A stretch of 64,000 bases of DNA from Pomphorhynchus laevis (taxonomy: Eukaryota > Acanthocephala > Palaeacanthocephala > Echinorhynchida > Pomphorhynchidae), in the NCBI GenBank assembly GCA_012934845.2, contig WNNJ02000068.1, forward strand, positions 1-64,000, in the 5' to 3' direction. The position numbers were made by a program, and so were the translations under genes. The notes under the pieces were generated by a model. The model saw only the letters and a list, made by a program, of their open reading frames with translations, was not told where the DNA came from and did no database searches. This document shows positions 55,481 through 64,000 of the stretch, piece by piece; position 1 is the stretch's first letter; every line of letters starts with the position of its first letter.

Positions 55481-58378
55481 TCAGGCGTCGAGAAGGTGTG
55501 AACGGAGGAGGCGTTTGAATGTGATAAAAGAGGGAGCGCGGCGGACGTCGAGAGGAAGTTGATTCCAGGCGAGTGAGGCGGCGACGAGGAAGGATCGGAG
55601 ACCGTAGTTGTTGGAGTAATTAGGAACGTGGAGTAAGAGGGTATGACAGGAACGAAGCGATAGCGAGGTGGGGCGAGTATCGTCTAAGAAAGGAAGGTTG
55701 ATGAACGATGGGGAGCCGACAGCGATGAGACGAAAAGTAATGAGAAGAAGGCGGAGTTTGATGCGGATGTGGATGGTGGGCCAGGAGAGTTGGGCAAAAT
55801 ATGTGGATGTGTGGTCGAAGCGACGGAGGCGAAAGAGCACTCGAACGGCGGTGTTGATTATTCGTTGTAGGGGTAGGATGATGGATTTTGGAGAATTGGC
55901 GAAAAGGCTAAGGCAGTAATCGATTTTAGGGAAAAGAAGCGATGAAAGAAGAGACATACAAGAACGGAAGTCGATAAGGGGGCGGATACGGCGGATGTCA
56001 CGAAGAATTAAGTTAGACGAGCGGACCTTGTCACGGACGAAGGGTTTAAGGGAAAGGTGATCATCGAAATGGAAGCCTAAGAAAGTGAGATTGTGGACTA
56101 CAGGGATGATCGATGAGGCAAAAGATACAATGGGAGGAGATATGCTTGGTTTACGGGGAAGGATCCACATTATTTTGGACTTTTCGGCGTTTAGAACGAG
56201 ATGGAGATTGGAGAGACGCTTGTAGATAGAAGAGAGACAGTTGGAGGCAGAAATGGCGATATCGTGTATGCGATGTGCGGGTGCATGAGCATAGATTAGA
56301 ATGTCATCGGCGTATTGCATGACGTTAAAGGAGTAAGGTTTGATAAATGGAGAGAGATCGCCAAGCAAAAGAGAGAAAAGCAGGGGACCTAGGACTGAAC
56401 CTTGTGGAACCCCGCAAAAAATAGGGATGGGAGGGGAGGATGATGAATTAGAACAGACGCGAAAGGAACGGTCGGATAGATATGAGGCGAACCAAGCTAC
56501 GGAGGAGGAAGAAAAGCCGTAATCATAACGAAGGCGAGAAAGGAGGACGGAGTGGTCGACAATGTCGAATGCGGAGGAGAGGTCCAGGGAGATGAGAACA
56601 CTATCTAGAGCCTTGTCTCGAGAAATGAGTAAGTCGTTGTACACTTTTATGCATGCGATTTCTGTCGAGTGATTAGAGCGGAAAGCGGATTGGAAAGGAG
56701 GGTACAGATTGGATGAGGAGAGATAAGCGTTGATTTGTATTAAGATGAGGCGTTCTAAGAGCTTAGAAAGAGTAGGGAGTAGTGAAATGGGGCGATAGCT
56801 AGAAGGAAGGGAGGGGTCGAGCGATTGTTTCTTAAGGAGGGGACGAACGATTGCGGATTTCCAGTGTGAAGGGAAGATACGACTGCGGATGGACGAGTTA
56901 AACAAGGTTGTGAGAAATGGGGATATCGATGAGCATATAGATTTTAATATGTGGGTAGGCAGGGGATCGGCAGGTGAGGTTTTGTTGGGCAAGGACATGA
57001 GGACAGATGATACTTCTGTAGGTGATACAGGGAGAAGATGAAAGAGTTCGGGAAGGATGAGAGTAGACTGGGCAGAGTGGGATAGGATGGAGACCGGGGT
57101 GTGAGAGAGCAGCGTGGATACTTTAGTCTGGAGAAATGACGAATAATCATTAGCATTGATGTTGCAAGGCGTAGAGGAACGAGCCAGGATTGAGTTAAAA
57201 GTATGCCAGAGAGTCTTAGAGTTGAATGAAGTGATTATTTTATGCTGCCAGAAGGAGTTGCATTTGGTACGTAGTATGTTGAGATGAGACCGGCGAAGAG
57301 CAAGATAGGAATCACGGAAAGACGGAGTGATCGAGCGGAAATCACGTCTGAGAGAGCGGTGATAGACTCGAAAAGCATGGCGGAGTCGACGCTTTGAGAG
57401 TAGGCATTGGATGTCAAACCATGGGGCACGGTGCAAGCGACGGTATGGGTGAGATTTGAAGGGCAAGAGAATATCGAGAGTGGATGTGAGTTCAGAGTCG
57501 AAAACAAAGGCGAGATAGTGAGGAGATGAATATGTTATTGTGGGTAATGATAGAGACGATTTGAGTAAGGCAGAGCGGAGAAGGGAAAGGTCAAGATTTC
57601 TCCAAGGGCGACGTAGGATTGTAGGTGTGTGAGGAGGGGTGTGGTTGCGAGCGAGATCAAGGGTGATAAGAAAGTGATCGGATAGACCAGGATCAGAGAT
57701 GGACAGTGAGGTGTGGGCAGCAAAATGATCGGGGACAGCGATGATGTCGAGTGCCCCGCCAAGTATATGTGTGGGGGCAGTGGAGATTAGTTTGTAATTG
57801 TAGTTGGATAGAATGTTGATGAAGCGGATGGAATCTGTGGAAGAGGGGAGGTCTAGGCGGATATTGAAGTCGCCTAGAACGAGTGAAGGGATTGAGGACA
57901 AAGAACAATGAGAAAGGAGGTCAGCGAGTTCGGTAAAAAATAAGGCTGTAGGAGCTGATGAACCAGGACGGTATACAATGGCGAGATCTAGAGTGATCGG
58001 GTTAGAATAACGACAAGTGAGCAATTCAAAAGAGCAAGGACTGAAAGGGGGATTGATTTTGCTAAGAGACGCTGGGTGACGCGCGAATGCGACGATGCCG
58101 CCATGATTAGAGGATTTAGAAGGGCATGAGCTGAGGGGGCGGGCGGATTCGACTAGGGAGCAACCGGCAGAGAGCAGACGGCGAATGGAAAGGTCGTCGG
58201 AATCTGAGTGCCAGGATTCGGTGAGGCAGAAGAGATCGATGGATTGCTTGGTGAATAGGTTGAGGATAAGATCGGATTTATTGAGAATAGATCTAGTGTT
58301 GAGGAGACCGAGGCGGAAACCGTGTGCTGTGGCGAAAGAGACTAGTGGAGAAGACACATAGGAGAGATGGAGCGCCAT
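55481..58378 (-). CDS. Family B LINE ORF2: endonuclease-reverse transcriptase
   Basis: 965 codons, no interruptions. Endonuclease: N27 (LLNTRSI), E54 (TESWHSD), YRPGSSAP, GDFN (169-172), THILGGALDIIAV, SDH (233-235). RT: YRPISLLPTLSKLLERL (528-544), motif A LDLSSAFD (598-605), motif B GVPQGSVLGPLLF (656-668), motif C YADD (689-692), thumb LTFLGFHFDDHLSL, and the L2-type C-terminal domain with PSFINLPFLDD and SLAWNQLPLDVRRAPS. All catalytic residues I can place are present, so the protein could be functional if expressed. The start ATG is the first in frame and matches the family A start in position. Codon use is C-rich at third positions, unlike the AT-rich host genes. Confidence 0.95.
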   Translation of the reverse strand: MALHLSYVSSPLVSFATAHGFRLGLLNTRSILNKSDLILNLFTKQSIDLFCLTESWHSDSDDLSIRRLLSAGCSLVESARPLSSCPSKSSNHGGIVAFARHPASLSKINPPFSPCSFELLTCRYSNPITLDLAIVYRPGSSAPTALFFTELADLLSHCSLSSIPSLVLGDFNIRLDLPSSTDSIRFINILSNYNYKLISTAPTHILGGALDIIAVPDHFAAHTSLSISDPGLSDHFLITLDLARNHTPPHTPTILRRPWRNLDLSLLRSALLKSSLSLPTITYSSPHYLAFVFDSELTSTLDILLPFKSHPYRRLHRAPWFDIQCLLSKRRLRHAFRVYHRSLRRDFRSITPSFRDSYLALRRSHLNILRTKCNSFWQHKIITSFNSKTLWHTFNSILARSSTPCNINANDYSSFLQTKVSTLLSHTPVSILSHSAQSTLILPELFHLLPVSPTEVSSVLMSLPNKTSPADPLPTHILKSICSSISPFLTTLFNSSIRSRIFPSHWKSAIVRPLLKKQSLDPSLPSSYRPISLLPTLSKLLERLILIQINAYLSSSNLYPPFQSAFRSNHSTEIACIKVYNDLLISRDKALDSVLISLDLSSAFDIVDHSVLLSRLRYDYGFSSSSVAWFASYLSDRSFRVCSNSSSSPPIPIFCGVPQGSVLGPLLFSLLLGDLSPFIKPYSFNVMQYADDILIYAHAPAHRIHDIAISASNCLSSIYKRLSNLHLVLNAEKSKIMWILPRKPSISPPIVSFASSIIPVVHNLTFLGFHFDDHLSLKPFVRDKVRSSNLILRDIRRIRPLIDFRSCMSLLSSLLFPKIDYCLSLFANSPKSIILPLQRIINTAVRVLFRLRRFDHTSTYFAQLSWPTIHIRIKLRLLLITFRLIAVGSPSFINLPFLDDTRPTSLSLRSCHTLLLHVPNYSNNYGLRSFLVAASLAWNQLPLDVRRAPSFITFKRLLRSHLLDA

Positions 58379-58548
58379 CGAATTTTTGGACGGGTGTGGA
58401 CAATTTGAAAATTTCCGTCTATGTTTCGGATGGCGAGTGAAGTTTCGCCGTTTTCCTCGCGACGACGTTTTTCGATGCGGGCTGAAGAGATTTGAGCGAT
58501 TTCGGAAGGGGCGCGATCGGGGAAAATTCGAGTGGTTGAAGATGACAT
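58342..58548 (-). pseudogene. Family B LINE ORF1, C-terminal end only
   Basis: Frame contains RIFPDRAPSEIAQISSARIE and KRRREENGE, a basic helical end like the family A equivalent (PSDIAQLNLARIEKHRRE). Most of ORF1 is missing owing to 5' truncation. The stop overlaps the ORF2 start, so ORF2 translation in this family would depend on re-initiation. Confidence 0.75.
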
Positions 58549-58689
58549 GAGTTTGAATCGTTGAGAGAGGACAGAAGACGCGTGAGAGCGTCTTCTATTA
58601 AAGAAGAGACGTGAGAGCGTCTTCTTTAAATTAATTCTAATTTAAATTAGAATTAAAATTAATTTGATTTAAATTAGCATTTAATAATA

Positions 58690-59445
58690 ATTTATTCAAC
58701 GTGGCAAATGCGTGCCAGCTGCACGCTTACAAGTCGACTAAAAAATATAAGTCAAGCAGACAAATTGTTTAAATGGGATCTGATTTGGCGTTTGAATAAC
58801 GGCAGAGAGGTTGATTGGCGTATATGAATTGACAGATGATTCCACGATAGAGGAGCAGCCACCAGGAATGAGCGGAGTCCAAAGGAGGTAGAGTAGTTTG
58901 GGACATGTAAAAGAAGGGAATAACAGGAACGGTAGACAGGACGAGAATTATCAAGAAAAGGAAGGTTGATAAATGAAGGGGTACGAAAAGTTATAAGGCG
59001 AAAAGCAATGATAAGAAGACGACTTTGAACAGAACAATAAATGGTAGGCAAATCGAGAGAAGACGAAGACGGAGGATAGCTCGGACGGCTGCGTTGATGA
59101 TGCGTTGTAGGGGAAGAAGAGTGGATTTAGATGAGTTGGAAAATAGACTAAGACAATAATCGAGTCTAGAAAAAATGAGAGAAGATTTGAGAGTCATACA
59201 AGGGAAATCGATCAATCTACGAACTTGCCGGAGGTTGCGGAGAATCAAGGTAGATGAGCGTACTTTATCTCTAACGAAAGGTTTAAGTGAAAGTCAATTG
59301 TCGAAATGGAAGTATAGGAAAACGAGATTATTAACGATAGGTATAATTGTAGAATTTAAAAATACGGAGGGAGGTTCTAAGCCGGGGCGTCGATGTAGGA
59401 TCCACATAATTTTGGATTTATTGGGATTCAGAGAAATGCGATTTA
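58690..59445 (-). mobile_element. L2-like LINE family A 3' fragment, copy A4
   Basis: From the 3' tail (TTATTCAACGTGGCAAATGC on +) to the middle of the RT C-terminal region (frames 58991-59248 and 58752-59051). 5'-truncated at about 59445; several small deletions. It directly follows the truncated 5' end of copy B1, with a short AT spacer. Confidence 0.85.
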
Positions 59446-60089
59446 TTTTGTTATCTGATTTATTTTGTATATTTCATTCTGATAATGTTGGTATTTATTA
59501 ATAAATTAAAATATTAATAAATTTAATATTATAATATAAATAAATTAAAAAACCAATAAATTAAAATAAAACAAGCAAAAATTTGGTGGCTACAGGTTCT
59601 AGAATATGGTCATTCCCCCTTCAAAATAGATAATTTGTAATATTATACCGATGATATCGGTATCTGCTGACGAAATATAAACGATTTATTTTTTATTTTT
59701 AAATCTGAAATATTGATGTGTTTATAGCCGTAGAAAATCAGATGAACGTATTTTTAAATTCAAAGCGTAGCTTATAAATTCGCATATTGGATAAGCAGCG
59801 AAATATATCGTTTTTATTAAAATATTTCAAATAATTACAGGATTCTGGATGCTTTGGATAAAGCGAAACTTGCTTTATCTGTAAACGCTTTGAGCAAAGC
59901 ATTTTATCAAAATCTGAATTTTATTAAAATGATTTGTTTGCGTTCTAAATATGATTATTCATAATAAATTAATATTTTATATTTAACTTTTAATTATTTT
60001 AATTAAGTTTTGTCTGGTTACTTAATTTGCAAACCATTTTTCAAGTGATTCACAAGCAATTGATTTAAGTGTAACGGATCATGTAGATT
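59446..60089. other. AT-rich spacer
   Basis: No gene. Contains a short repeat of GCTTTATC / GATAAAGC near 59856-59876. Confidence 0.45.
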
Positions 60090-60741
60090 TATTCATTAAT
60101 TATTTGATCCATATTTTTCAAGCTTGTGATATCTAAATCACGATATCATTGAGTTACTAGAGAAACTATTAAAAATTATACTCGTGAGTTATCGGGAAAG
60201 CAATAATTTTCTTGCATTGATTAACCAAGCTACCGAATTCAAAAAAGTACTCTCTCGTTTGAATATACTTGGCATCAGAGGAACATACTTTCCTTCGCAG
60301 TTAAGTAGCCTCGAAGCCAATGCTTACTTTCATGTTACTTTGCAGGATAATTAAATAAAATGTATCAACTGTAGATGACTAGTTAATAGATCAAAATTCT
60401 GCAACAGGCCGGTTATCGAATTTAAGGTTATCCCCTTCATATATCACAGCATATTTGCTTCAAAATAAGAAATGATTTCGAATTTATGATATTCAGGAAT
60501 GATATCACATCAAAAAAGTCAGTCGAATGGTGCAACCTTATTTATTCATTAATTATTTAATCCATATTTTTCAAGCTTGTTATATCTAAATTACGATATC
60601 ATTGAGTTACTAGAAACTATTTGCTTCAAACTTTTTGCTTCACAACATATTTGCTTCAAAATAAGAAATGATTTCGAATTTATGATATTCAGGAATGATA
60701 TCACATCAAAAAAGTCAGTCGAATGGTGCAACCTTAAATGT
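60090..60741. repeat. Local duplications
   Basis: TTATTCATTAATTATTTGAT to GAGTTACTAG (60090-60172) recurs at 60540-60622. GCATATTTGCTTCAAAATAA to GGTGCAACCTTA (60450-60541) recurs at 60650-60740 almost unchanged. Blocks between share motifs with the 389-bp repeat at 2.7-3.3 kb. Confidence 0.9.
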
Positions 60742-60779
60742 TCCTCATTTTAAAAATTAGATAAACATTCAGTAATGTT

Positions 60780-60935
60780 AGGGCTTAGCTACTAAGCCTT
60801 AACATTTGGGGGCTAGTAAGCCCCTGGTTCTCTAGTTTACCAGGGGCTACTGGTAAACTAGAGAACCAGGGTCTCTAGTTTACCAGGGGCTACTGAACCA
60901 GGGGCTACTAAGCCCCTGGTTCTCTAGTTTACAAT
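60780..60935. repeat. Nested palindrome cluster
   Basis: The block CCCCTGGTTCTCTAGTTTAC and its inverse GTAAACTAGAGAACCAGG alternate several times together with CAGGGGCTACT / AGTAGCCCC, so the DNA can fold in several ways. It ends immediately before the RT relic. Confidence 0.88.
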
Positions 60936-60948
60936 TCTAGCCGATTTC

Positions 60949-61405
60949 TTGCGATTGATAATCAGGGCTTGCAAATGCACTCGAGGTGGATTCGGGCCTT
61001 CTGGGCTTGATGCTAATAGCTGGACTCAACTTCTTACGAAGTTCGGAAAAGACTCAACAAGTCTCGCATATTTTCTAGCTACGTTGACAATTCGGATTGC
61101 AACAGAATTGATTAATTGTGATAACTTAGAAGCTTTCAAAGCATGCCGTCTTATCGCGCTAAGAAAAATCCAGGTGGAACTCGTGCAATTGCCATTTGAA
61201 ACACAGAAAGAAGAATTATCAGCAAGCCAATATTTGAGATAATGAAGAAAGATATTCAAGACGTGGTTTCAAATGTACAATTGGCATCAGGTAAGAAAGC
61301 AGGCATTGACCATGCTATACATGCACTTAGCAATGAATTTAATTCTCAGTCAAATACAATATTACTTGCTGTCGACGCATCTAATGCTTTTAACTGTCTT
61401 TGACT
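60949..61405 (+). pseudogene. Reverse transcriptase relic, clade unresolved
   Basis: Frame 60949-61242 includes GPSGLDANSWTQLLTKFG and EAFKACRLIALRKIQ; after a frame change the sequence reads KPIFEIMKKDIQDV, LASGKKAGIDHAIHAL and LLAVDASNAFNCL, an RT motif A with D..NAFN. The order (SGLDA, ACRLI, GKKAG, VDASNAFN) belongs to a distinct RT type, not L2, RTE or Penelope. Motifs B and C are lost. Old. Confidence 0.7.
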
Positions 61406-61957
61406 TTTCGAACTTTGCCATAGGTTTTCAAATCAACTGTAACCGCTCAAAAGCAAACGAACCGCATCAAAAGCCCAAAACCAAACGAACCGCAGCAGAA
61501 ATAGTAGCAGTTCCTTCGTAATCAGCAAAATTATGACTTGTTCAACATGAACATCTACAATATAAGTTACCATATGCCAAATGCAAGCATATTAATATTC
61601 AGTGTAGATGTCCTCAAAAACGAATAATCATTTTTAAATACTAAAAATTAGCAAGGTTGATTCTAACGGACAGATCATGTTATTCATATGATCGGAACCC
61701 TTTCTTAAGGCAAGAATGTGGTGTTATCACACGCATAAGTTTTATATCAACACGGAAGAATGTCGATTATCTAGCTATTCATATTCAACAATTAAAGTAA
61801 TCAAATACTAAAATATATTATTTATACAGCAACCATATAATTATTAAATTATTATGACTGGCTAAAATTGTCTTGAATATAAATACTTACAATTCAAGTT
61901 GCAGATCATAAAGTTATTGAAAAGTTATTTATATACCAACATGTCGTAATATTCTTA
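61406..61957. other. Spacer
   Basis: No recognisable gene; AT-rich. Confidence 0.4.
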
Positions 61958-62030
61958 CAGTACTGACATTATTACAGTACTGACATTATTACAGGACTAA
62001 CATTATTACAGGACTAACATTATTACAGAA
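61958..62030 (+). repeat. 17-bp tandem repeat, four copies, upstream of a LINE
   Basis: The unit TTACAGTACTGACATTA (variant TTACAGGACTAACATTA) is repeated four times. It lies about 70 bases before the first small ORF of the LINE and may be part of its 5' UTR. Confidence 0.9.
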
Positions 62031-62098
62031 CTTAATATTCTTGGATTTATATATATACACATAATATAAAAACTTACAAAATTTCCTACATACAAAAA

Positions 62099-62194
62099 AT
62101 GAGGCGTGGTAAACCTTCGAAAGTGAGATTGTGCTGCTATTGTAATGAACAGGCGGCTCGCTGCAAAGGTTGCTTTCAGAATTTCGCAAAATGA
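62099..62194 (+). CDS. 31-residue cysteine-rich ORF overlapping LINE ORF1
   Basis: ATG 62099 to TGA 62194. The sequence contains LCCYCNEQAARCKGCF: two CxxC-like pairs that could hold a metal. Its stop overlaps the ATG of ORF1 in the tetranucleotide ATGA (62191-62194), an arrangement compatible with termination-reinitiation. It could be a real upstream peptide or a chance uORF. Conservation is unknown. Confidence 0.4.
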   Translation: MRRGKPSKVRLCCYCNEQAARCKGCFQNFAK

Positions 62195-63396
62195 GTAAAT
62201 TTAGCATGTCGGAGCGTTCAAAGAACTCAATGAAAACTAATTTTCCTGCCAATGCAATAAACGAGGTAAGTGGAGATTTAGGTTCTCTTGAATATATTCA
62301 GGAGGGTGAACTTCCCCCGGTACCAAAATTATCCAACCTGTTGATTATCAGACTTTTGGTGCCTCTGGAAAGGCAGAACATGTTCAATGTTTTTATAAGA
62401 GGCTTTGCTCATCAATTTAAAAAAAGGATATTGTTCAATGCGATTAAATATTATGAATCTGAGATTAAAATCTCATTCTGCACTCCTGATCTCGCAATGT
62501 CGTACGTAGACTACTTTAAAAAAGAGCATTCGGAACAAGGCATAATTGCTTCCAAACCAATCCTGGCAACAATAAAGATAAATAATATGCCCACATACAT
62601 TTCAGAAGAAGATATATCAGCCCTAGAAACTGATTACAAAATCTCTAACGTGCGCTTTATAAAAGGGATTAAAGGCTTCCCCATTCCCGTTGCGTTCTGC
62701 AATGCCCCGGTTGATGAAGCTCAAAAACTATCGATTTCAACATGCAATCCTTTTATGGGGTATAATTTGAGATTTTCAATAATCGAAACCGACTCACTAA
62801 CGTACCCTCACTGCAACAATTGTCATCAGTGGGGGCATTGGTCCACTGGATGTTCTTTACCACATAAGTGCGGCGTGTGTGGTACAACTGCTATACATCC
62901 TGAGAAGTGCGAAAGTAAGCCATTTTGCGCAAACTGCGGTGGTGAGCACCCCGCATGGTCAAAAAAATGTAAAATCTTTAAGGCGTACCAAAAGAGACAC
63001 AGGGGTGTAACAGCAAAACCGACTAGCTTCGTGGAAGCTGTATCGTCTAACAAGAATGACGACAGGATGCCGGACACAGAAATTCTTAAACTTATTGAAA
63101 AGCAGCATCAGGCATCAATGATTCAACTTGAAAAATTGGTCCAAAAATTGGTGGGTCAATTAGCGGAATCCTTCCGTTCTCTTCCTTCTGGGAAGACCAA
63201 CAATATTAAGAAGCCACCAAAATCTAAGAAACGAAACGGGTCAGCGCTAAGCATAGCCGCTCTGAAGCTTGCTCGGAAGGATTCGATTTGGGCTATGGCT
63301 AACGAGGGAAATGAAGATATCGCCCGTGGGCAAGCGACTCCATTTGTCGTGACGGGAAGCGGTAAAGGCGACTTTTCCGCCTCTAGTTGCGACTAG
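62191..63396 (+). CDS. LINE ORF1 nucleic-acid-binding protein (I/Jockey type)
   Basis: 401 residues from ATG 62191; the frame is open seven codons further upstream but without an ATG. Central region (about 50-210) is RRM-like in composition. Three successive zinc knuckles follow: CNNCHQWGHWSTGC (CX2CX4HX4C), CGVCGTTAIHPEKC (CX2CX5HX3C) and CANCGGEHPAWSKKC (CX2CX3HX6C). The C-terminus is lysine-rich. This set of knuckles is characteristic of ORF1 of I and Jockey group LINEs, which coat element RNA. The frame is uninterrupted. It is followed after 34 bases by ORF2. Confidence 0.88.
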   Translation: MSKFSMSERSKNSMKTNFPANAINEVSGDLGSLEYIQEGELPPVPKLSNLLIIRLLVPLERQNMFNVFIRGFAHQFKKRILFNAIKYYESEIKISFCTPDLAMSYVDYFKKEHSEQGIIASKPILATIKINNMPTYISEEDISALETDYKISNVRFIKGIKGFPIPVAFCNAPVDEAQKLSISTCNPFMGYNLRFSIIETDSLTYPHCNNCHQWGHWSTGCSLPHKCGVCGTTAIHPEKCESKPFCANCGGEHPAWSKKCKIFKAYQKRHRGVTAKPTSFVEAVSSNKNDDRMPDTEILKLIEKQHQASMIQLEKLVQKLVGQLAESFRSLPSGKTNNIKKPPKSKKRNGSALSIAALKLARKDSIWAMANEGNEDIARGQATPFVVTGSGKGDFSASSCD

Positions 63397-63430
63397 GTGG
63401 AGGGCGTCCCACTTCGGTAACACTTACGCA

Positions 63431-64000
63431 ATGGGAAGTAATCAAGGACCTTTTTCACTGAATATCCTTCAGTGGAATTCGGGAGGTGCTTCCGCCCTTA
63501 GCCTTCTATCTGGTAGAGATGCAGATGTTATAGTCCTTCAGGAGACGCGGTCTATCCGTCTCCCCCAGGATATTACTCGATTTATCCCTAAGCACATATA
63601 CACCCACTTTACTCCTTACATAACCCCCTCACTCCTCTTCATCACAAGGTCTTTTAACCCTAGTAAAAAGCTCCTTAAGATCATCCCTCCTATTAAACTA
63701 CTCTTGTCCAGCCCTATCTTGTTTAGCTATATCACTTTGTAAGAACGGTAAGCGTATAAGCATAGCCAATGTCTATATTCGGCCAGGAGAAATTCACAAA
63801 AACCGTGACCTCCTGGATCAAATATTGGGGAGCGGTTATGACATGTTACTTGGTGACTTCAACGACAGAACTGGTCGTTGGATTAATGCAGCACTCCGCA
63901 GAGCAAGGATCGACTATCTTATTCATAAACCACCTTCCCCAACCTTTCATTGCTCTACAACAAATTCTCTCCTCGACATATTACTGCTACATAAGATGTG
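63431..64000 (+). pseudogene. LINE ORF2, endonuclease N-terminus (partial)
   Basis: Opens at ATG 63431 with LNILQWNSGG and VIVLQETRSI (endonuclease Asn and Glu). At about 63.74 kb the coding sense continues in another frame: ISIANVYIRPGE, MLLGDFNDRTGRW, RIDYLIHKPPSPTF, LLDILLL. The frameshift means this copy is damaged. The catalytic SDH motif and the whole RT lie beyond the window end. Confidence 0.82.

Larger units (their letters stand above)
55405..58610 (-). mobile_element. L2-like LINE family B, copy B1, ORF2 uninterrupted
   Basis: Antisense copy from within ORF1 to the 3' tail (GATTTATTTTAACGTGGCAA on + at 55410). It keeps the end of ORF1 (58342-58548), which overlaps ORF2 by 37 bases in another frame. 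The 5' end is truncated near 58.61 kb, inside ORF1. Best preserved LINE of the window. Confidence 0.93.
62031..64000 (+). mobile_element. I/Jockey-type LINE, 5' half, runs off the window
   Basis: Leader, a small cysteine-rich ORF, ORF1 with three zinc knuckles and the ORF2 endonuclease start. The 3' part with the RT is outside the window. ORF1 is open throughout; ORF2 changes frame near 63.74 kb. Confidence 0.85.

Overview
The window is animal nuclear DNA. It is strongly AT-rich and holds five recognisable single-copy eukaryotic genes in a large amount of retrotransposon debris. The spliced genes use GT-AG introns, and some introns are only 45-57 bases long. The gene set (METTL2, kynurenine formamidase, an SLC35A nucleotide-sugar transporter, a Golgi SPCA-type Ca2+/Mn2+ ATPase, RPS19) together with L2-like, RTE-like and I/Jockey-like LINEs and Penelope-like elements fits an invertebrate with a compact gene style. 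I cannot fix the phylum from the sequence alone.

Layout. 0.3-4.4 kb: METTL2 and a two-exon kynurenine formamidase, both on +. 6.1-12.5 kb: SLC35A transporter on -, seven exons reconstructed with matching splice phases. 13.0-14.6 kb: relic of an RTE-type LINE on -. 16.8-19.4 kb: intronless SPCA ATPase on -. 20-26.4 kb: a foldback element, then three L2-like LINE copies abutting one another. 26.9-31.1 kb: an old Penelope-like element split by a younger one whose GIY-YIG endonuclease precedes the reverse transcriptase (Naiad-like permuted order), between 135-bp near-identical direct repeats. 31-46.7 kb: LINE graveyard, with one long L2-like copy still carrying ORF1 and ORF2. 46.9-47.4 kb: RPS19 on -. 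48.5-59.4 kb: two L2-like copies with uninterrupted ORF2 (A at 49.2-52.1, B at 55.5-58.4) plus short 3' tails. 60-61.4 kb: duplicated and palindromic DNA next to an RT relic. 62.1-64 kb: 5' half of an I/Jockey-type LINE running off the end.

Two L2-like families are distinguished here, A and B. They share ORF2 architecture and a 3' terminal hairpin (GCGTGC...GCACGC, then ATTTGCC and an AAATAAAT-type tail). The most unusual signal is a 28-nt hairpin module, CTGANGA-T-6bp stem-4nt loop-stem-GAAA, repeated at least a dozen times in otherwise unrelated foldback and dispersed repeats. Its invariant blocks coincide with the two conserved blocks of a hammerhead ribozyme core. Host genes are unlinked by function and show no operon-like arrangement.
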